From: Scopulibacillus_A cellulosilyticus
Lineage (GTDB): Bacteria; Bacillota; Bacilli; Bacillales; Sporolactobacillaceae
Reading direction: 5' to 3'
Length of the DNA stretch: 64,000 bases
Assembly (NCBI RefSeq): GCF_042665295.1
Contig: NZ_JBHTCO010000003.1
Coordinates: 73,878 to 137,877, forward strand
This document shows, piece by piece, positions 17,346 through 25,897 of this stretch; the stretch's first letter is position 1; each line of letters opens with the position of its first letter. The notes beneath the pieces were generated by a model. That model was not told where the DNA came from. It saw only the letters and a list, made by a program, of their open reading frames with translations, and did no database searches. Both the position numbers and the translations under genes were made by a program.

Positions 17346-17933
17346 TTAATATTCTTTATCCTTCCGTTTGCCGTCCCTAAATACCTTAGCACTGCGAACG
17401 TATTCAACATCTTTGACATTCAATCTAAAATTGATCACCCGGGCTAAAGCAAAGAAATAATCAGACAGCCGGTTAACATAAGCGAGTGCTAACGGCGGTA
17501 CATCTTCACTCGTTTTCGTTAATTTTACTATCAAGCGTTCGGCACGCCTTGTAATGGTTCTCGCAATATGGATTGTTGCCGCCGCGCTTGTGCCGCCGGG
17601 AAGAATAAACCGCTCAACATTTGGCGCTTCCGCAATAAATTGATCAATCCGCTCTTCCAGTTCATCAATAGATTCTTTTTGCAATTTATAGGAACGATGT
17701 GATGTTACATTTGCTAAATCTCCGCCGCAATCGAAAAGCTCATGTTGAATTTTTTCAAGGTCTTGTAAAACATCTTTAAATTTGTCCTCATTAAGCTCTG
17801 TCATCGCCTTGCCTACAAAGCTGTTGACTTCATCAATCGTACCGTAAGCCTCAACACGCACATCATCCTTATCCACGCGTCCGCCGATAAGACCTGTCTT
17901 TCCCTTATCACCTGTTCGAGTATAAATTTTCAT
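17346..17933 (-). CDS. pduO: Corrinoid adenosyltransferase, PduO type
   Basis: This enzyme transfers the adenosyl group of ATP to cob(I)alamin or cobinamide. The 195-residue sequence begins with the PduO ATP-binding motif TRTGDKGKTGLIGG and continues with RVEAYGTIDEVNSFVG and RRAERLIVKL, which hold the conserved basic residues. A GGAGATG ribosome site precedes the ATG. It lies 12 bases after the CobU-like gene in the cobalamin operon. Confidence 0.93.
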   Translation of the reverse strand: MKIYTRTGDKGKTGLIGGRVDKDDVRVEAYGTIDEVNSFVGKAMTELNEDKFKDVLQDLEKIQHELFDCGGDLANVTSHRSYKLQKESIDELEERIDQFIAEAPNVERFILPGGTSAAATIHIARTITRRAERLIVKLTKTSEDVPPLALAYVNRLSDYFFALARVINFRLNVKDVEYVRSAKVFRDGKRKDKEY

Positions 17934-17945
17934 ATAATCATCTCC

Positions 17946-18383
17946 TTATAAACATTGCGATAATCCGTACCAAATGATATTAACCTTCAAACACCTTTTT
18001 ATCGCATCTTGATAGCACCAGCCAGTCACATCCCGCCAGAGACGCTGCTTTTCTTCTATTGGAACAATCCCTTTCGAGATATCAACGCCTATTATAATAA
18101 TCTGGCGGTTAGAACCGCTGTACTCCCAAGCTTGCCACTTGCGGATAAGATCCTGCCAGAAACCCCGGGGATCTTTTTCAATGGATAGGGACTGCCAGAT
18201 GAACTGCTCCCAGCCTTCAATCACTGTTATCAGCTGAAAATGGGACACATTCATTAACTGATCAAGGTGTATGCTTGAATCATAGCCGGAAAGCCATCCG
18301 ACATTTACTTTATTTTCTAATTGATAAGTTTCTTTAACCCAACGGCGTTTTCCGTTAAAGGCACCTCCTGTAACAAAGTGCAT
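17946..18383 (-). CDS. CobU-like protein with degenerate P-loop
   Basis: A 145-residue protein that looks like a shortened CobU. It begins MHFVTGGAFNGKR, where canonical CobU has GGxRSGKS, so the P-loop is altered. Its C-terminal half, GVDISKGIVPIEEKQRLWRDVTG ending in WYGLSQCL, aligns with the end of CobU proteins. It lacks the HH region that carries the guanylylated histidine. A canonical cobU is present in the same operon (21202-21792), so this copy may be a partner subunit or a diverged paralogue. It overlaps the end of cobC by 67 bases and has a strong GGAGGGGGG ribosome site. Confidence 0.7.
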   Translation of the reverse strand: MHFVTGGAFNGKRRWVKETYQLENKVNVGWLSGYDSSIHLDQLMNVSHFQLITVIEGWEQFIWQSLSIEKDPRGFWQDLIRKWQAWEYSGSNRQIIIIGVDISKGIVPIEEKQRLWRDVTGWCYQDAIKRCLKVNIIWYGLSQCL

Positions 18384-18961
18384 CGCTCCCCCCTCCTCAT
18401 CCTTGTTCTGTCAGCGGATAATCTGTAACCATTGCCATGTGAAATCTGCCATTCCCAAAAGGGCCTTTTCTCAGGAGCAACATGAGCCAACAGTTCACGG
18501 ATAGGCCCGCTATGCGTCACAACAACAATCTCAGATACTTTTAAATGACTAAAACAGGAAGTTATCTCTTGCCACGCTTTCCATACCCTAAAAGAAAAGT
18601 CTGCATAAGATTCACCTTTTGGAGGCGCATAAGTTTTAAAATCCGCCAGCCACTGCCTGTAGCCGGGAAGATCCTTCAGTTCTTCATAGGACGCCCCTTC
18701 CCATTCTCCAAAATGTATCTCCCTTAACTGTTTCGACAAAACTAAATTTTTCCCTGGGAATAGAAGTCGGGCTGTCTTTTCGGAACGGCACAGGTCGCTT
18801 GTGATGACAAGATCAGGATTCGGGATATTTAGGCGTTTGTCTAATAAATCATTAATACCCTTTTGACTTAACGGCTCATCAGTCCAGCCTATATAACGTT
18901 TCTCAATATTTTTCTTTGTCAGCCCATGACGAATAAGCGACACAGCCACAATATCATCCAT
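18317..18961 (-). CDS. cobC: Histidine phosphatase, probable alpha-ribazole phosphatase CobC
   Basis: A 214-residue phosphoglycerate-mutase-like phosphatase with the RHG motif at residues 11-13, FGEWEGASYEEL, and the second catalytic histidine in VVTHSGPIRELL. In cobalamin operons this enzyme removes the 5'-phosphate from alpha-ribazole or adenosylcobalamin 5'-phosphate. It overlaps cobS at its start and the CobU-like gene at its end by 67 bases. The last 25 or so residues are encoded in the overlap, next to a run of six G, and look unlike family C-termini, so a natural frameshift or a sequencing slip there is possible. Confidence 0.85.
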   Translation of the reverse strand: MDDIVAVSLIRHGLTKKNIEKRYIGWTDEPLSQKGINDLLDKRLNIPNPDLVITSDLCRSEKTARLLFPGKNLVLSKQLREIHFGEWEGASYEELKDLPGYRQWLADFKTYAPPKGESYADFSFRVWKAWQEITSCFSHLKVSEIVVVTHSGPIRELLAHVAPEKRPFWEWQISHGNGYRLSADRTRMRRGERCTLLQEVPLTENAVGLKKLIN

Positions 18962-19725
18962 AGAAATGTCTCAGCCCCTTCAACACTGGCACCTAACGTA
19001 TCACCGGTTATTCCTCCAAAGTTTTTCTTAAAAAACCGATAGCTTATAAAGAAAAATAAACCTGTACATATAACTAAAAGCAAAAGACAGACAAAGGCTT
19101 TTATATTTATAACCCCGATAATAACTAAGTAAATCATTATATAGATGAAGAATATGATTGCATCTTTTTTACGGCACCCGCGCTGAAAATATGCGGCAAG
19201 TCCTTCGTCTTTAGCCAACGGACTATAGACTAACAGCATCGCCATGGCCATCCTTGACAGAAAAGGGATACTCGCAAAAAGCAGCAACTTAGACAAACTC
19301 ATTGCCGTGAGCCCTTCGTACATAAATAACAAACGCCAGCCTAATATAAATAAAAGGGACATGACCCCAAAGGCGCCAACGCGGGAGTCCTTCATAATTT
19401 CCAGCCGCTTATCACGATCCCGGTAGGAGAAATAAGCATCGCTTGTATCAATCCAACCATCAAGGTGGATGCCTCCGGAAACAACAATAAACAGTGTGAA
19501 TAAAAGACATGTTAATGCCAGATGAGAAAAAGGCGTCCACACATCAGCCAGCCAATAAATCCCGATAATGCACCCGCCAAAAAACAATCCAACGATCGGA
19601 TAAACTTGAATAGCCCGGCGAATATTTCTAATGTTAAGATCAATCGTTTGATGAATAGGAATGACCGTAAAAAATTGCAGTGCAATGATCATCCCCTCAA
19701 ACCACACCTTAGATTGCTTAATCAT
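18919..19725 (-). CDS. cobS: Adenosylcobinamide-GDP ribazoletransferase CobS
   Basis: CobS joins adenosylcobinamide-GDP with alpha-ribazole (or its phosphate) to make cobalamin, at the membrane. The 268-residue sequence has several membrane helices and the family motif GGIHLDGWIDTSDA at residues 84-97, where acidic residues bind magnesium. KDSRVGAFGVMSL and GGITGDTLGASVE are also conserved. It overlaps cobQ by four bases (ATGA), showing tight translational coupling. Confidence 0.94.
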   Translation of the reverse strand: MIKQSKVWFEGMIIALQFFTVIPIHQTIDLNIRNIRRAIQVYPIVGLFFGGCIIGIYWLADVWTPFSHLALTCLLFTLFIVVSGGIHLDGWIDTSDAYFSYRDRDKRLEIMKDSRVGAFGVMSLLFILGWRLLFMYEGLTAMSLSKLLLFASIPFLSRMAMAMLLVYSPLAKDEGLAAYFQRGCRKKDAIIFFIYIMIYLVIIGVINIKAFVCLLLLVICTGLFFFISYRFFKKNFGGITGDTLGASVEGAETFLWMILWLCRLFVMG

Positions 19726-21236
19726 TCATGTTTCTCCCAATTAATAGCCAAATCAGTTAAATAATCTATATCCAAATACGTCTCAACTTGTTTTGCCAGC
19801 AAATCAAACCGATGATCCCCCGATTGATGAAGCCTGTGACAGTTACGTTCCGGAAGCCCTTTTTTCTTACGAATTTGGTTTAGCCATACTGTCCGCCACT
19901 CATCATTATGAAATAGATGGTGAAAATAAGTGCCGATAATTCTTCCCTTATCGTAGCAAACACCTTCGGTTTCACCATTTTGTAAAGATACAAAGGGTAA
20001 TGGCGGCTCATCAGTATCTAACATGTCTGTTCTGCCAAGATGAATCTCATAACCTTCAATTGGTACTGACATCAGCCCTGATCGCCGGTGGACAACGCCT
20101 GTTGATCTCACTGTTTTTTTAATGGGCTGAAACCGCGTCACAGCCGGAATAAGTCCCAGACCGTCAACTTTTTTATTTATTTCACCCGTATCTGTTCCCG
20201 CTTCATCAATTAATTGATCACACATCATCTGATAACCGCCGCAAATACCAGCTGCCGTTCCGCCACTTTTTGCATAATCAACAATCGCTTCATCAAGACC
20301 TTTTTCCTTTAAAAAGTCTAAATCAGCGATTGTACTGCGGGTACCCGGAATTATCACAGCATCCGGGCTGCCAAACGTTTCAGTGTCTCCGACAAACCGG
20401 ACCGAAACATCCTCTTCATATAAAAAAGGCTCAACATCGGTATAGTTCGAAATAAACGGCAGCCTAATAACCGCGATATCGATCGGTTTCTTTTCCTGGT
20501 TCAGAAATTTGGAGGCAATGGACAGTGAATCTTCACTCTCTATTTTATGATCGTGCAGATAGGGAAGAACACCGACGACTTTGACACTTGTTCTCTCTTC
20601 AATCCAGCGGACACCTTCTTCAAACAGCGTCATGTCCCCCCTGAATTTATTAATAATAATTCCTTTGACACGGGCCCGTTCAGCCTCTGTCAGAAGCTCT
20701 AAGGTGCCGACAATGTTAGCAAACACGCCGCCTCTTTCAATGTCAGCAACTAAAATAACTGGTACATCGGCAAGTTCAGCTACCTTCATATTGACAAGTT
20801 CACGATCATTTAAATTCATTTCTACCGGACTGCCTGCCCCTTCAATAACGAGCAGTTCATAGTCTTTATTTAACCGTTCCAGGGATTTCTTAACGGCAGA
20901 AATGCCTAATTCATAAAAATGATCACGATAATCTATCCCGGAATAAGCCTGGTAACTTTCACCAAGCAGCACAACTTCAGAGGTTCGATCATTTCTTGGC
21001 TTTAATAAAATCGGGTTCATATCAACAGAAGCCGTAACATGAGCCGCTTCCGCCTGGATACCTTGAGCCCGCCCAATTTCTTTGCCGTCAACCGTCACAT
21101 AGGAATTGTTGGACATATTCTGTGATTTAAACGGCGTCACCCGATAGCCTCTTTGATAAAAAATGCGGCATAAGGCTGTCGCGAGAAAGCTTTTGCCAAC
21201 ATCAGATCCTGTTCCCTGTATCATGATCCCTTTCAC
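19722..21236 (-). CDS. cobQ: Cobyric acid synthase CobQ/CbiP
   Basis: The enzyme amidates four side chains of adenosyl-cobyrinic acid a,c-diamide using glutamine and ATP. The 504-residue protein has the N-terminal nucleotide site GTGSDVGKS (8-16) with KSQNMSNNS, and a C-terminal type-1 glutamine amidotransferase domain with nucleophile Cys332 in GICGGYQ and the histidine of YFHHLFH. The start is GTG with AGGAGG eight bases upstream. Upstream corrin-ring genes are not in this window, so it probably acts on the cobyric acid branch during salvage, or other cbi genes lie elsewhere. Confidence 0.95.
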   Translation of the reverse strand: MKGIMIQGTGSDVGKSFLATALCRIFYQRGYRVTPFKSQNMSNNSYVTVDGKEIGRAQGIQAEAAHVTASVDMNPILLKPRNDRTSEVVLLGESYQAYSGIDYRDHFYELGISAVKKSLERLNKDYELLVIEGAGSPVEMNLNDRELVNMKVAELADVPVILVADIERGGVFANIVGTLELLTEAERARVKGIIINKFRGDMTLFEEGVRWIEERTSVKVVGVLPYLHDHKIESEDSLSIASKFLNQEKKPIDIAVIRLPFISNYTDVEPFLYEEDVSVRFVGDTETFGSPDAVIIPGTRSTIADLDFLKEKGLDEAIVDYAKSGGTAAGICGGYQMMCDQLIDEAGTDTGEINKKVDGLGLIPAVTRFQPIKKTVRSTGVVHRRSGLMSVPIEGYEIHLGRTDMLDTDEPPLPFVSLQNGETEGVCYDKGRIIGTYFHHLFHNDEWRTVWLNQIRKKKGLPERNCHRLHQSGDHRFDLLAKQVETYLDIDYLTDLAINWEKHE

Positions 21237-21792
21237 GGTCCTCTCCTCCTTTCATTAGTCTCGCACGCCCAAATTCAAGTAAATATGCCGCTCCGGCTAT
21301 TTTCACTATTGTTTGATGAAGATATCCGAGCGTTTTCAAGTAATCCAGTACGAATGGATTGTAATCAGTTATGTCTTGAAAAAGTTCATTAGAAACGACA
21401 ACGACCAAAGCCGCTCGTGCCTTCATTTGTTTAATACCCGAGATAATAGCTTCGATTCTGGTTTTTAACACAGATTGATTCTTATAAAAAGAAAAGAATT
21501 CATTATTGACAAGTGTTGTTAAGCAATCAAGCAAGACAACATCTTGTTCTGTAAAATTGTTTGCAATTTTTTCAATCCGTTCCGGCTGTTCCCATGTTCG
21601 CCACTGAAATCCGTCCGCTGACCTTTTTTTCTGATGGTGAGTAATTCTTTCTGCCATTTCCTTATCGGTTCTGACTGCAGTTGCAATATAATTAAGCCTG
21701 CCATTTCCTAATTGCAAAACTTTACTTACAGCCAGGCGTTCGGCCCAGCTGCTCTTGCCGCTGCGGACCCCGCCGCTTATAAATACTAGCAT
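21202..21792 (-). CDS. cobU: Adenosylcobinamide kinase/guanylyltransferase CobU
   Basis: CobU phosphorylates adenosylcobinamide and then transfers GMP to it. The 196-residue protein carries an intact P-loop GGVRSGKS (7-14) followed by SWAERLA, the RITHHQKKR stretch expected to hold the guanylylated histidine, and LLDCLTTLVNNEF. I placed the start at the ATG at 21792; the upstream in-frame ATG at 21804 overlaps the ribosome site. It overlaps cobD by a few bases and cobQ by 35. A second, degenerate CobU-like gene lies later in the operon. Confidence 0.92.
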   Translation of the reverse strand: MLVFISGGVRSGKSSWAERLAVSKVLQLGNGRLNYIATAVRTDKEMAERITHHQKKRSADGFQWRTWEQPERIEKIANNFTEQDVVLLDCLTTLVNNEFFSFYKNQSVLKTRIEAIISGIKQMKARAALVVVVSNELFQDITDYNPFVLDYLKTLGYLHQTIVKIAGAAYLLEFGRARLMKGGEDRERDHDTGNRI

Positions 21793-22862
21793 ATGGATTT
21801 CCATTCCTTTAACGCTTTTAATAATTGATCATTATCTGACTGTGTCCGAATGGCGCATCTCAAAAACTTACCGTTTAAACCTATAAAATTATCTGTATGC
21901 CTGGCCGCAATGCCGCGCTCAATTAAAAAGCGCAGTAAAGGTCTTGCCGATTTTTTTGTTTCTTCCCGGAGCAAATAATAATTTACTTTGCTTGGACTTA
22001 ATCTATAACCTAAATCTTTTAAAACGGGAAATAAACGGCAACGTTCAAGCCCTATATTATTTTTAGTTTGGTGTACAAAGGCTGTTTGCTTTATGCAAAG
22101 TTCACCCAGCTTTTGCGCCAATGTGTTTACACTCCAATGGGGCTGAAAGCGCTTTAGGTGGTTAATCACAGCTTCGTCAGCAATGATATAGCCAAGGCGG
22201 ATTCCTGCCAAGGCATACATTTTCGTAAGTGATCTTAAGATAATGAGATGACGATAATCCGTTACATATTTGCTCATTGAGATCTCTTCGATGCAAAAAT
22301 CATAAAAAGCTTCATCAATAACGACATAAACGCCCAGGTTGGACGCTTCTTCTATAACTTTAAGCAGCGTTTCTTGACTATATGTCACACCTGTTGGATT
22401 ATTCGGATGACAAATAAAAACGGCGTCCTTCCCATTTAAAGCCTCTGATAATTGATTGGCATTTAGCTGCCAGCCGTCATCTTCATTCAGTTGAAAGGAT
22501 GCTATATGACAGCCATAGGCTTCACAGGTTGTCCGATACTCCGAAAAAGTCGGATCAACAATTAGAACGTGACGCCCCTGAAACATTCGTGCAATTAAAT
22601 GAATCAGTTCAGAGGCGCCGTTGCCAATGAGAAGCTGTTTCCCGTCTATTTGTTCCTGTGCACTGATACCAGCCTTTAATGCCTTTGCATAAGGGTCAGG
22701 ATAGTCAGCAATTTCTTTGTACAGCGACTGCCATACGGATTGAAGCTCAGCCGGCGGGCCAAAGGGATTGGTATTAACACTAAAATCTATTAATTTTTCC
22801 GGGACAGCCATATCAAGCTGTTTGATGAGATGTTCGGGATTAGATCCATGAGCTGGCAGCAT
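21786..22862 (-). CDS. cobD: Threonine-phosphate decarboxylase CobD
   Basis: A pyridoxal-phosphate enzyme of the class I/II aminotransferase fold that makes (R)-1-amino-2-propanol phosphate, the linker used by CbiB. The 358-residue sequence has the N-terminal HGSNPEHL, NTNPFGPP, CHPNNPTGV, and the PLP lysine in SLTKMYALAGIRLGY. GGAGG eight bases before the ATG at 22862 fixes the start; the frame extends to 22877 but that codon lies within the ribosome site. It overlaps cbiB by 23 bases. Confidence 0.92.
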   Translation of the reverse strand: MLPAHGSNPEHLIKQLDMAVPEKLIDFSVNTNPFGPPAELQSVWQSLYKEIADYPDPYAKALKAGISAQEQIDGKQLLIGNGASELIHLIARMFQGRHVLIVDPTFSEYRTTCEAYGCHIASFQLNEDDGWQLNANQLSEALNGKDAVFICHPNNPTGVTYSQETLLKVIEEASNLGVYVVIDEAFYDFCIEEISMSKYVTDYRHLIILRSLTKMYALAGIRLGYIIADEAVINHLKRFQPHWSVNTLAQKLGELCIKQTAFVHQTKNNIGLERCRLFPVLKDLGYRLSPSKVNYYLLREETKKSARPLLRFLIERGIAARHTDNFIGLNGKFLRCAIRTQSDNDQLLKALKEWKSIC

Positions 22863-23805
22863 AAATGATTCCTCCAATTAGCCAAAGTACAAGGATGAAA
22901 GACAATACTGTACGTTTCATCATCTTGACAGTATCAAGAATATGTCCGGTGCTTAAAGGAAAAAGCGGGTCACCCAGTTTTGCCCGGTTAGAAATAACAC
23001 CTTTGTAATAATTAACGCCGCCAAGCTGAATGCCTAAAAGGGAAGCAACAGCCGCCTCTCCCCAACCGCTGTTAGGACTTGGATGTTTCCTGGCATCACG
23101 CTTTAATATGGCGAAACTTTTCCAGCGGGTTAACGGCGGAACAGCTTTATTTACGATTATTATCAGTATCGCAGTTATCCGGCTTGGCAGCCAATTCACA
23201 AGGTCGTCCAGTTTTGCGGCCGCAAAACCAAATTCAAGGTATTTCTCACTTTTATAACCCAGCATGGAATCGCAAGTATTAATAAGCCGGTAAATAAGGG
23301 CAAACGGCGCCCCGCCGATAAAGGCCCAGAAGATTGGCGCCGTTACACCGTCAGAAACATTCTCAGCAACCGTTTCTACAGTCCCTCTGACAATCTCCTC
23401 TTCCGGCAGATGATCTGTATCACGGCCGACGATCCAAGACAAATATTTTCTTGCTTGCGGCAGATCACCTTTTTGCAGCGGCTCATAAACCTGCTCCGCC
23501 GCTTCTTTCAGCCCCTTTGCTGCAATCGTCGTCCAAATGAGTATAGCTTCGATAGCCACACCCAGCCACTTATTAACCCAGCAGGCGAGTATGACAATGA
23601 ATAAGCTCAGCCCAAACACAATAACAAGCAACAAGATCACCGTTAACAGCCCTTTTACCTTTCTATGACGCCCTATATTCCAATGCCTGTCAAAAAAAGC
23701 AATGCCTTTTCCAAAAAAGCGTACGGGATGCGGCAGCCACTTTGGGTCACCAAGAATCCAATCTATCAAATAAGCTATTGTGATAGCAATTAGATGATTA
23801 ATCAT
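22840..23805 (-). CDS. cbiB: Adenosylcobinamide-phosphate synthase CbiB
   Basis: CbiB is a membrane enzyme that attaches aminopropanol phosphate to adenosylcobyric acid. The 321-residue protein starts with the family motif LIDWILGDPKWLPHPVRFFG (13-32), has four or five membrane helices, and contains ETVAENVSDGVTAPIFWAF and PSPNSGWGEAAVAS. It overlaps cbiZ by eight bases. With CbiZ just upstream, the pair can remake the nucleotide loop on salvaged corrinoids. Confidence 0.94.
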   Translation of the reverse strand: MINHLIAITIAYLIDWILGDPKWLPHPVRFFGKGIAFFDRHWNIGRHRKVKGLLTVILLLVIVFGLSLFIVILACWVNKWLGVAIEAILIWTTIAAKGLKEAAEQVYEPLQKGDLPQARKYLSWIVGRDTDHLPEEEIVRGTVETVAENVSDGVTAPIFWAFIGGAPFALIYRLINTCDSMLGYKSEKYLEFGFAAAKLDDLVNWLPSRITAILIIIVNKAVPPLTRWKSFAILKRDARKHPSPNSGWGEAAVASLLGIQLGGVNYYKGVISNRAKLGDPLFPLSTGHILDTVKMMKRTVLSFILVLWLIGGIIYAASSWI

Positions 23806-24469
23806 GACTTATCCGACATTGATAGTTTTGAATGGCCTTAACCGTACATTGGTAAACTCCTGAAGCAATCGCCTTCCCAAGCAGCGTAATCGTGCCGGCA
23901 TATGGCAAATAACAGCCTTGTTGACTTGCGGCAACCAGCACACTGTCTGTTGAAGTGCCTGATGCCCTAGTATTCGTCACCGGATCTTTAATATTTAAAT
24001 GATCCAGGGCGCGGACTTTTGCTTCTGTAGCCGTAACAATCGCTTGTGTATATGCTTGGTCATCAAGCCTGGCGTTCACAAATACCCACGTGTTAATTGT
24101 TCCGCTCATTGGCTGGACTTGATGCGCCTTACTATGGGCGGCATCGACTGCATTGCTTAAGCCTGCTGTTACGGCGATGAGTACAGAGAAATCTTGTTCA
24201 TTAATATCCATATAAGCAGCGTCTTCCAGCCGGGCGGCTGTCATCATTGCCAGTGTATCAGCCGGATCAAGACCTTGCTTTACTAAATAATCCCGCAATT
24301 CCTTCTTGGGATTATCACAACAGTAGTTTTTATTAACATGACGATTGACAAATGTCCGGTAAAAGCCCGTTCCTCCGCCAATGACTGCCGAAGATAAAGT
24401 CCGAAGCTGAATAGGTGAATCCAATAAAATCCGTTCGCTTGTTACTTGAAGAAGGCTTGAGCTTATCAT
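23798..24469 (-). CDS. cbiZ: Adenosylcobinamide amidohydrolase CbiZ
   Basis: CbiZ cleaves the aminopropanol side chain from adenosylcobinamide or pseudo-cobalamin to give adenosylcobyric acid, so foreign corrinoids can be rebuilt with the cell's own lower ligand. The 223-residue protein shows RTLSSAVIGGG near the N-terminus, LTAARLED-like MMTAARLEDAAY, VTAGLSNAVDAA and a C-terminal TDSVLVAAS block. It follows btuF and overlaps cbiB. The position is typical of salvage operons in Firmicutes. Confidence 0.9.
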   Translation of the reverse strand: MISSSLLQVTSERILLDSPIQLRTLSSAVIGGGTGFYRTFVNRHVNKNYCCDNPKKELRDYLVKQGLDPADTLAMMTAARLEDAAYMDINEQDFSVLIAVTAGLSNAVDAAHSKAHQVQPMSGTINTWVFVNARLDDQAYTQAIVTATEAKVRALDHLNIKDPVTNTRASGTSTDSVLVAASQQGCYLPYAGTITLLGKAIASGVYQCTVKAIQNYQCRISHD

Positions 24470-24516
24470 TCCGTTCTCTCACTTTCTATCAGGACTTGTT
24501 CAAAAGCTGTGTTGAT

Positions 24517-25494
24517 TTACTTCTTATTTTTAAATACATCCGGATAAACCATTTGAGCCATTTCCTCTAAGCCGTCAACCAACCTTGGGCCCGGGCGATT
24601 AACAAGGTCACTGTTCACATCATAGACTTGCTTATTTTTAACAGCGGCAACATTACCCCAGCCTGGACGCTTCAATAAGTTCTTTACGGCATTTTTTTGA
24701 TAATAACCGTATGTCGTTAAGATAACATCGGGATTATCTTTCACAATTGACTCTTCCGATATCTTCACCCAGCCTTTTTGATTAGCAGCAACATTTTTCG
24801 CATGAATGATATTCAGCATTTCATTCATAAAGGTTCCCTGACCGGCGGTATAAATATCCGGGGACCCCGAAACCTCAATATAGACCCGTTTTTCTTTATC
24901 TTTAGGCACTTGCTTCGCTTTTTCTTGAATAGCAGCCACTTTCGATTTCATATCGTTTATGATTTGATCCGCTTTTTTATTTGTCCCTGTCGCTTGTCCA
25001 ATCATTTGAATAGATTGATAGACTTGATTGAAGCTTTCTGCATCATTCACAACAAGAACCGGAATACCTGCCTCACGAAGCTGCTTTAAGCCGTCCCGGC
25101 TGTTATGAGCAGATGATGCATGAGCTAAGACAAGATCAGGTTTTAACGAGATTATCTTTTCCACATTCATGTTTTCCCCGCCGATTTTTGTCTTTTTAAG
25201 AGCGGCTTTAGGATAATTATCAAAATCTGAGACACCAACTATTTGCTTGTTCAAACCTAAATCAAAGGCAATTTCTGTATTGCTTGGAATAAGCGAGACG
25301 ATTCTTTTAGGCTTATGTTTAATCGTTACCTTATCCCCGAGACCATCTTTAATTGTTACCGGAAAGGCCGTTTGTTCGGTTTTGGATTGACTGTTTTTGT
25401 TAGCTTTTTGGTCATTATTGCTTGTTCCGCACCCTGCTAATAAGCCAAAAATGACCATAAGCGTTAAGAATAACGCCAGTAATCTTTTTTTCAC
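24517..25494 (-). CDS. btuF: Cobalamin ABC transporter substrate-binding lipoprotein BtuF
   Basis: A 325-residue lipoprotein with a signal peptide ending in the lipobox LLAGC (Cys near residue 22), followed by a low-complexity linker and a periplasmic-binding-protein type III domain starting at KRIVSLIPSNTEIAFDLGL. It should capture corrinoids outside the membrane. It is the first gene after the cobalamin riboswitch. No btuC or btuD gene lies in the window, so the permease and ATPase must be elsewhere. An iron-siderophore role is possible by fold alone, but the context argues for corrinoid. Confidence 0.9.
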   Translation of the reverse strand: MKKRLLALFLTLMVIFGLLAGCGTSNNDQKANKNSQSKTEQTAFPVTIKDGLGDKVTIKHKPKRIVSLIPSNTEIAFDLGLNKQIVGVSDFDNYPKAALKKTKIGGENMNVEKIISLKPDLVLAHASSAHNSRDGLKQLREAGIPVLVVNDAESFNQVYQSIQMIGQATGTNKKADQIINDMKSKVAAIQEKAKQVPKDKEKRVYIEVSGSPDIYTAGQGTFMNEMLNIIHAKNVAANQKGWVKISEESIVKDNPDVILTTYGYYQKNAVKNLLKRPGWGNVAAVKNKQVYDVNSDLVNRPGPRLVDGLEEMAQMVYPDVFKNKK

Positions 25495-25523
25495 TGAAAG
25501 TTCCCCCTCGTCTGTTTAATGGC

Positions 25524-25556
25524 ATTAAAAAAACATCCCCTGCCTATTGGAGATGC
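25524..25556 (-). terminator. Cobalamin riboswitch terminator
   Basis: On the minus strand CATCTCC pairs with GGGGATG around a short loop and is followed by seven T, directly before btuF. Confidence 0.8.
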
Positions 25557-25654
25557 GCCGCGTGTGTTAAAAACATAAGAAATCCTCATTATTTTAAATA
25601 ATGTGCACTGTTTTTAAACAACACCTCCCTATCCGCGTAGGCCATTGGTGTTCT

Positions 25655-25843
25655 GAATCAGGCAGGTCTCCTGGCTCATGGTCATTGCAGTCTAAACCTT
25701 CCCATATGAACACTTAACTTCGTTAAGCGTTTCGATCATACAGTGGCATTCTTAGACCGCTTTCCATTTACAGTGGCGGGACCGCGTTGGACTTTCACCA
25801 ACTTCCCTTTTAAGCTGCAAGCAAAGCTTTCAGCACCTGAATC
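25655..25843 (-). promoter_or_regulatory. Cobalamin riboswitch
   Basis: On the minus strand the P1 stem GATTCAGG/CCTGATTC (25843-25836 with 25662-25655) encloses the conserved blocks AAAAGGGAAG, GGTGAAAGTCC, GCGGTCCCGCCACTGTAA and the B12 box GAGCCAGGAGACCTGCC. It should shut down the salvage operon when adenosylcobalamin is plentiful. Confidence 0.96.
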
Positions 25844-25897
25844 ATAACCTATGTACTTTTTGGCTTAATATCTATTATACTAAGGTTTCCTAAAATT

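Noticed and set aside
24488..24512. A further GTTCAAAAG element end before cbiZ
   Set aside because: Only about ten bases agree and the second end is absent.
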